Part shown: in pieces, positions 5,181-8,853 of the stretch
How the letters are laid out: each line of letters opens with the position of its first letter
Numbering within the stretch: the first letter of the stretch is position 1
Assembly: GCA_947371415.1 (NCBI GenBank)
Contig: CANBPJ010000072.1
Location: 1 to 8,853 of the forward strand
DNA from: Burkholderiaceae bacterium
Lineage (GTDB): Bacteria > Pseudomonadota > Gammaproteobacteria > Burkholderiales > Burkholderiaceae
Direction: 5' to 3'
Length of the DNA: 8,853 nt
Made by a program: the position numbers and the translations under genes
Notes under the pieces: generated by a model
The model's input: only the letters and a program-made list of their open reading frames with translations
Told to the model about the DNA's origin: nothing
The model's database searches: none

Positions 5181-6857
5181 CTAAGTCAGTTCGGCGGCCG
5201 TAAAAAGCTCTTTGGTATAGGCTTGACGCGGGTGCTGAATCAAAGTCTCGGTATCTCCAAACTCCACTACCCGACCCGCCTTGAGAACCATGATCTCATG
5301 AGACATTGCCCGAATTACTGCCAAGTCATGACTAATCATGAGGTAAGCCAAGTTGTATTTTTTCTGAAGCTCAGTAAGCAAGGCAAGCACTTGTTTTTGG
5401 ATTGATACGTCGAGCGCCGAAGTGGGCTCATCCAACACCAAGATCTGCGGTTTCAGAATTAAGGCGCGGGCAATGGCAATGCGCTGCCTCTGTCCACCAG
5501 AAAATTCATGGGGATAACGCGTCAGAGCCGAGCGATCAATCCCCACTTCTCGCAATATATCCAAGACGCGGGACTCACGTTCTGCTGCAGACAACTTAGG
5601 GAAGTGAACATCTAATCCCTCGGAAACGATTTGCATGATGTTCATGCGGGGAGAAAGCGAACCGAACGGATCCTGAAAAATCACCTGCAAACTCGAGCGC
5701 ATTGCTCGGCGCTCTACCGGCTTTAACTTTTGCCAATCTGCACCTAGTACATCTACATCACCAGTAATCTGCGCAGCAGAATCACCCAGCAAGCCTAGGA
5801 CCGCCATTCCTAAAGTGGTTTTACCAGAACCAGACTCGCCAATGACACCAATCGTCTGCCCCTGCTTGAGTTCAAATCCGACCTTGCGCAAGACTTGATG
5901 ACGCGGAGACTTTTTAAACCAAGCTACTGAATCCGTCCCCGGATAGGAGACCGATAGGTTTTCTGTCCTCAACAGTACGGGCGCTAAAGGCATGACAGGC
6001 GCGAGATCACGTACCGGCTCGCTATTTACCAAGGCTTTTGTATAAGCATTTTCTGGATGCTTAAATACTTGTAAAGTTGAGCCCACCTCCATAAGGTTGC
6101 CTTGATTGAGTACAGCAACTCTTTGGGCAAAATGCTTCACCAAATTGAGATCATGAGTAATGAGCAAAATCGCCATGCCCCCATGCTCTTTAGATTCTTC
6201 TTGCAACTCTTTGAGTAAATCTAAAATCTGCAGACGCAAGCTCACATCGAGAGCTGTAGTCGGCTCATCAGCAATCAGTAGTCGTGGCTTGCAGGCCAAG
6301 GCCATCGCAATCATGGCGCGTTGACGCTGCCCACCGGAAAGCTGGTGCGGGTAAGAATGAAAGCGTTTTTCTGGCTCAGGGATACCTGTCTTTTTGAGCA
6401 AGTCAATCGCCGCAGACATGGAATCGGCTTTGGAGATCAGGGGTTGATATACCTGTACTGCCTCGACAATTTGATTGCCGATAGTAAATAAGGGATTGAG
6501 CGCAGTCATCGGCTCTTGAAACACCATGGCAACCTCACGACCACGAATGTCTCTAATATCTTGTATCGGCAGTGAAAGCAAATCAACAGGCTCAGCACCA
6601 ATTTGATTGCCGCCACCCCATAGAATTCGGCCCGTGGTTTTTGCACCTTCTGGCTCCAGTCTTAATGGGGCTAACGCAGTAAGCGTCTTGCCAGAACCCG
6701 ATTCACCCACCAAGGCAACTCGCTCACCTACGCCAATCTCTAAATCTAAATGGCTAACTGCAAATTTTTCACGGCGACCTGATCCAAAAGCAATGGAGAA
6801 ATCTTCATAGCGAAGCAGTGGAGCCACTGGCTTAGGTAAGTCATTAGCGTAACTCAT
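5181..6857 (-). CDS. yejF: YejF-type peptide ABC transporter, dual ATP-binding protein
   Basis: This 558-residue protein is a fused pair of ABC ATPases that powers oligopeptide import from the cytoplasmic face. Domain 1 has Walker A GESGSGKT (51-58), Q-loop Gln114, signature LSGGQRQR (173-180), Walker B LLIADE (193-198) and His235. Domain 2 has GESGSGKT (340-347), Gln395, FSGGQRQR (452-459), ILVLDE (472-477) and His510. Both sites look complete. Each half ends in the C-terminal extension typical of Opp/Dpp/Yej ATPases (HPENAYTKAL, HPRQAYTKEL). The length matches YejF. The ATG at 6857 overlaps the yejE stop (ATGA, 6857-6854) and has a GGAGG ribosome binding site 6 nt upstream (6868-6864). E. 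coli YejABEF takes up microcin C; natural substrates are peptides. GsiA-like proteins are similar, but the yejE/yejB neighbours settle the call. Confidence 0.93.
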   Translation of the reverse strand: MSYANDLPKPVAPLLRYEDFSIAFGSGRREKFAVSHLDLEIGVGERVALVGESGSGKTLTALAPLRLEPEGAKTTGRILWGGGNQIGAEPVDLLSLPIQDIRDIRGREVAMVFQEPMTALNPLFTIGNQIVEAVQVYQPLISKADSMSAAIDLLKKTGIPEPEKRFHSYPHQLSGGQRQRAMIAMALACKPRLLIADEPTTALDVSLRLQILDLLKELQEESKEHGGMAILLITHDLNLVKHFAQRVAVLNQGNLMEVGSTLQVFKHPENAYTKALVNSEPVRDLAPVMPLAPVLLRTENLSVSYPGTDSVAWFKKSPRHQVLRKVGFELKQGQTIGVIGESGSGKTTLGMAVLGLLGDSAAQITGDVDVLGADWQKLKPVERRAMRSSLQVIFQDPFGSLSPRMNIMQIVSEGLDVHFPKLSAAERESRVLDILREVGIDRSALTRYPHEFSGGQRQRIAIARALILKPQILVLDEPTSALDVSIQKQVLALLTELQKKYNLAYLMISHDLAVIRAMSHEIMVLKAGRVVEFGDTETLIQHPRQAYTKELFTAAELT

Positions 6858-7879
6858 GAGCGGCCTCCACTTATGGCACCTGACTTACGAGAATCAAAAG
6901 CATCGCGCAACGCCTCACCCATAAAGGTCAGCAATAGCAATGTGGCAACGAGTACTACAAAGGTTGACAGTGAAATCCACCACGCATCTAAATTGCTCTT
7001 GCCTTGAGATAGCAGCTCACCAAGGCTAGGAGTTCCCGGAGGAACGCCAAGGCCCAAGAAATCCAAACTCGTAAGCGACAAAATCGCGGCACTCATTCTG
7101 AAAGGTAAAAAGGTAATTACCGGCGTCAAGCTATTGGGCAGAATATGGCGGCGCATGATTTGTAAGTTTGTCAAACCCAAAGCTCTTGCTGCACGCACAT
7201 ACTCGAGAGCGCGATTACGGAAGAACTCAGCGCGCACATAGTCAGAGAGTCCCATCCACCCAAAGGCTGCCAATAAAATAATCAAGAGCCAAATGCTGGG
7301 GTTAAAGATGGAAGCGAAAATAATTAGCAGGTACAACTCGGGCATGGCCGACCAAATCTCAATTAAGCGCTGAGAGATGAGGTCAAACTTACCACCAAAG
7401 AAGCCCATTAAAGAGCCGGTGATGATGCCCACACTCACGCCCACGATGGTGAGGGCTAAGCCAAACAAAATGGATAAACGGAAACCATAAATTAAGCGTG
7501 ACAACACATCGCGCCCACGATCATCCGTGCCTAACCAATTATCAAAAGACGGTGGCGCAGGATTCGGTACTTTTGAAAAGTAATTGAGCGTCTCATAGCT
7601 GTATGGAATGGGGGGATAGATTGCCCAATTGCCATTGCTGGTAATGTTGTGACGAATGTCAGGATCCAAAAAATCCGTTGGGGTGGCAAAGTCTCCACCA
7701 AAGACCCGCTCTGGCTGAGTCTTTAGGATCGGGAAATAAAACTTGCCTTGATAGCGCACGATTAATGGCTTGTCATTTGCTATCAGCTCAGCGCACATCG
7801 AGAGACCAAACAACATCATGAAAATCCACAGACTGATGTAACCCATGCGGCTGTTTTTAAAGCGGTACCAACGATTCAT
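6854..7879 (-). CDS. yejE: YejE-type peptide ABC transporter permease
   Basis: This is an inner-membrane permease subunit that pairs with YejB to form the peptide channel. The 341-residue protein has an N-terminal membrane segment (about 14-34), then a periplasmic stretch of about 100 residues that contains FDNWLGTDDRGRDVLSRLIYG (112-132), characteristic of OppC/DppC/YejE permeases. More membrane segments follow (about 136-162, 181-207, 255-275 and 300-320). The ATPase-contacting EAA loop is EYVRAARALGLTNLQIMRRH (226-245). The long insert before the GTDDRGRD motif distinguishes YejE from OppC. The ATG overlaps the yejB stop by 4 bp (7879-7876), with a GGGGGTGG ribosome binding site just upstream. 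It is followed by yejF with another 4-bp overlap. Confidence 0.93.
   Translation of the reverse strand: MNRWYRFKNSRMGYISLWIFMMLFGLSMCAELIANDKPLIVRYQGKFYFPILKTQPERVFGGDFATPTDFLDPDIRHNITSNGNWAIYPPIPYSYETLNYFSKVPNPAPPSFDNWLGTDDRGRDVLSRLIYGFRLSILFGLALTIVGVSVGIITGSLMGFFGGKFDLISQRLIEIWSAMPELYLLIIFASIFNPSIWLLIILLAAFGWMGLSDYVRAEFFRNRALEYVRAARALGLTNLQIMRRHILPNSLTPVITFLPFRMSAAILSLTSLDFLGLGVPPGTPSLGELLSQGKSNLDAWWISLSTFVVLVATLLLLTFMGEALRDAFDSRKSGAISGGRS
6864..6868 (-). promoter_or_regulatory. Ribosome binding site deciding the yejF start
   Basis: The minus strand reads GGAGG six bases before the ATG at 6857, inside the end of yejE. This is the clearest Shine-Dalgarno sequence in the window. It fixes the yejF start at the ATGA overlap. 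Confidence 0.8.
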
Positions 7880-8853
7880 GATCCACCCCCTGCACCAAAC
7901 TGAATGCGGGGATCAATGTAGACATAGCAAAGGTCAGAAATGAGCTTCGTAAACAAGCCAATCAGCGTAAAGAGATAGAGCGTCCCAAAAACTACGGGAT
8001 AGTCGCGGCGCATCACTGACTCATAGGAAAGCAAACCCAGCCCATCCAAAGAGAACAGCGTTTCAATCAAAAGTGAACCAGTAAAAAATGCGCCAATAAA
8101 TGCCGCTGGGAAACCAGTCACCAATGGCAGTAGCGCATTACGAAATACATGCTTCCAAAGAACCTGTTTCTCTGACAAGCCTTTTGCTCTTGCCGTCAGA
8201 ACATACTGCTTACGAATCTCTTCCAAGAATGAGTTCTTAGTCAGCATTGTGATGACTGCAAAACTTCCTAAGACTGATGCAGTAATGGGGAGTACGAGGT
8301 GCCATAAATAATCCATCACCTTGCCCATCATGCTTAGCTCACTCCAGTTATCTGAAGTGAGACCCCGCAGCGGAAAGATCTGCAAGAAGCTGCCGCCGCC
8401 AAAGATCACGAGTAACAGCACACCCAGCACAAAACCTGGAATGGCGTAACCCACCAAAATCATCGTGCTCGTGATGGCATCAAAGCGTGAGCCATCCCTG
8501 ACTGCCTTAGCAATACCCAAGGGGATCGATACTAAGTACGTGAGAAAGAAGGTCCATAAACCAATACTGATAGACACCGGCAATTTAGAGACAACAAGCT
8601 GCCAAACACTTTGATGTTGGTAGTAACTTTCACCTAAATCAAATTGCGCAAAACGTTTGAGCATCATGAAATACCGCTCTACAGGAGGTTTATCAAAGCC
8701 ATACAAAGCCTTTACTTCCGCTAAGCGCTCCGCATCTACGCCTTGGCGACCCCGATAGTTACTGCCGCCACCAGAAGACTCTGCTCCACTTACTGCGGCA
8801 TCACCCTTACCTTTGAGCTCCAGCATCAACTGCTCTACTGGGCCGCCAGGTAC
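7876..8853 (-). CDS. yejB: YejB-type peptide ABC transporter permease (N-terminus beyond right edge)
   Basis: This is the partner permease of YejE. The frame stays open to the window edge: 325 residues are visible, beginning VPGGPVEQLMLE, which matches the conserved PGGPV motif after the first membrane helix of OppB/DppB/YejB. About 25-30 residues with that helix are therefore missing, and the TTG at 8829 is not a credible start. Visible features (numbered from the edge) are the YejB-type SNYRGRQGVD (31-40), YGFDKP (51-56), membrane segments near 92-114, 129-150, 184-206, 246-266 and 289-311, and the EAA loop QYVLTARAKGLSEKQVLWKH (216-235). It ends IDPRIQFGAGGGS. The 3' end overlaps yejE by 4 bp. 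The binding protein YejA would be expected upstream, outside the window. Confidence 0.93.
   Translation of the reverse strand, partial: VPGGPVEQLMLELKGKGDAAVSGAESSGGGSNYRGRQGVDAERLAEVKALYGFDKPPVERYFMMLKRFAQFDLGESYYQHQSVWQLVVSKLPVSISIGLWTFFLTYLVSIPLGIAKAVRDGSRFDAITSTMILVGYAIPGFVLGVLLLVIFGGGSFLQIFPLRGLTSDNWSELSMMGKVMDYLWHLVLPITASVLGSFAVITMLTKNSFLEEIRKQYVLTARAKGLSEKQVLWKHVFRNALLPLVTGFPAAFIGAFFTGSLLIETLFSLDGLGLLSYESVMRRDYPVVFGTLYLFTLIGLFTKLISDLCYVYIDPRIQFGAGGGS

Noticed and set aside
5130..5405. Plus-strand open frame overlapping the 3' end of yejF
   Set aside because: Antisense to the conserved second ATPase domain of YejF, with no recognisable motif or ribosome binding site.
8827..8829. TTG as the yejB start
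   Set aside because: The frame continues to the edge with the conserved PGGPV motif, so the gene is truncated by the window rather than starting here.

Overview
This window looks like an ordinary core-genome segment of a betaproteobacterium, most likely Burkholderiales. The moderate GC content and small gaps would suit a Polynucleobacter-like freshwater lineage. That placement is inferred from gene order (scpB-rluB-rimP-nusA) and protein character, not from a database search. I see no mobile element, phage gene, tRNA, rRNA or CRISPR array. All genes but one lie on the minus strand.

Left part (1-3229, minus strand, transcribed right to left): scpB, a long-tailed rluB, then rimP and the first 20 codons of nusA. 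This is a chromosome-maintenance and RNA/ribosome cluster. ScpB is the condensin accessory protein, RluB makes a 23S rRNA pseudouridine, RimP matures the 30S subunit and NusA is the elongation/termination factor. The rluB-rimP gap (549-721) holds a perfect -10 box, two stem-loops and an intrinsic terminator that sits downstream of the promoter but upstream of rimP. That layout suggests a transcription-attenuated leader for the rimP-nusA operon.

Middle (3230-5042): a 201-bp divergent spacer, then the only plus-strand gene. It encodes a patatin-like phospholipase with a twin-arginine signal and a lipobox, so probably a Tat-exported lipoprotein. It converges, with a 13-bp gap, on a minus-strand gene for a secreted NlpC/P60-fold protein. 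In that protein the catalytic cysteine position is glycine and there is no cysteine anywhere, so it is probably a pseudoenzyme.

Right part (5043-8853, minus strand): yejF, yejE and yejB, the dual ATPase and two permeases of a YejABEF-type oligopeptide importer. They are joined by 4-bp ATGA overlaps, and yejB runs off the right edge. The binding protein (yejA) would be expected further right, outside the window. A peptide importer beside an envelope NlpC/P60-like protein and an envelope phospholipase hints at a peptidoglycan-peptide or envelope-turnover theme, but this is inference from proximity only.

Most worth a second look: the cysteine-less NlpC/P60 protein, the rimP-nusA leader attenuator candidate, and the Tat-lipoprotein patatin.
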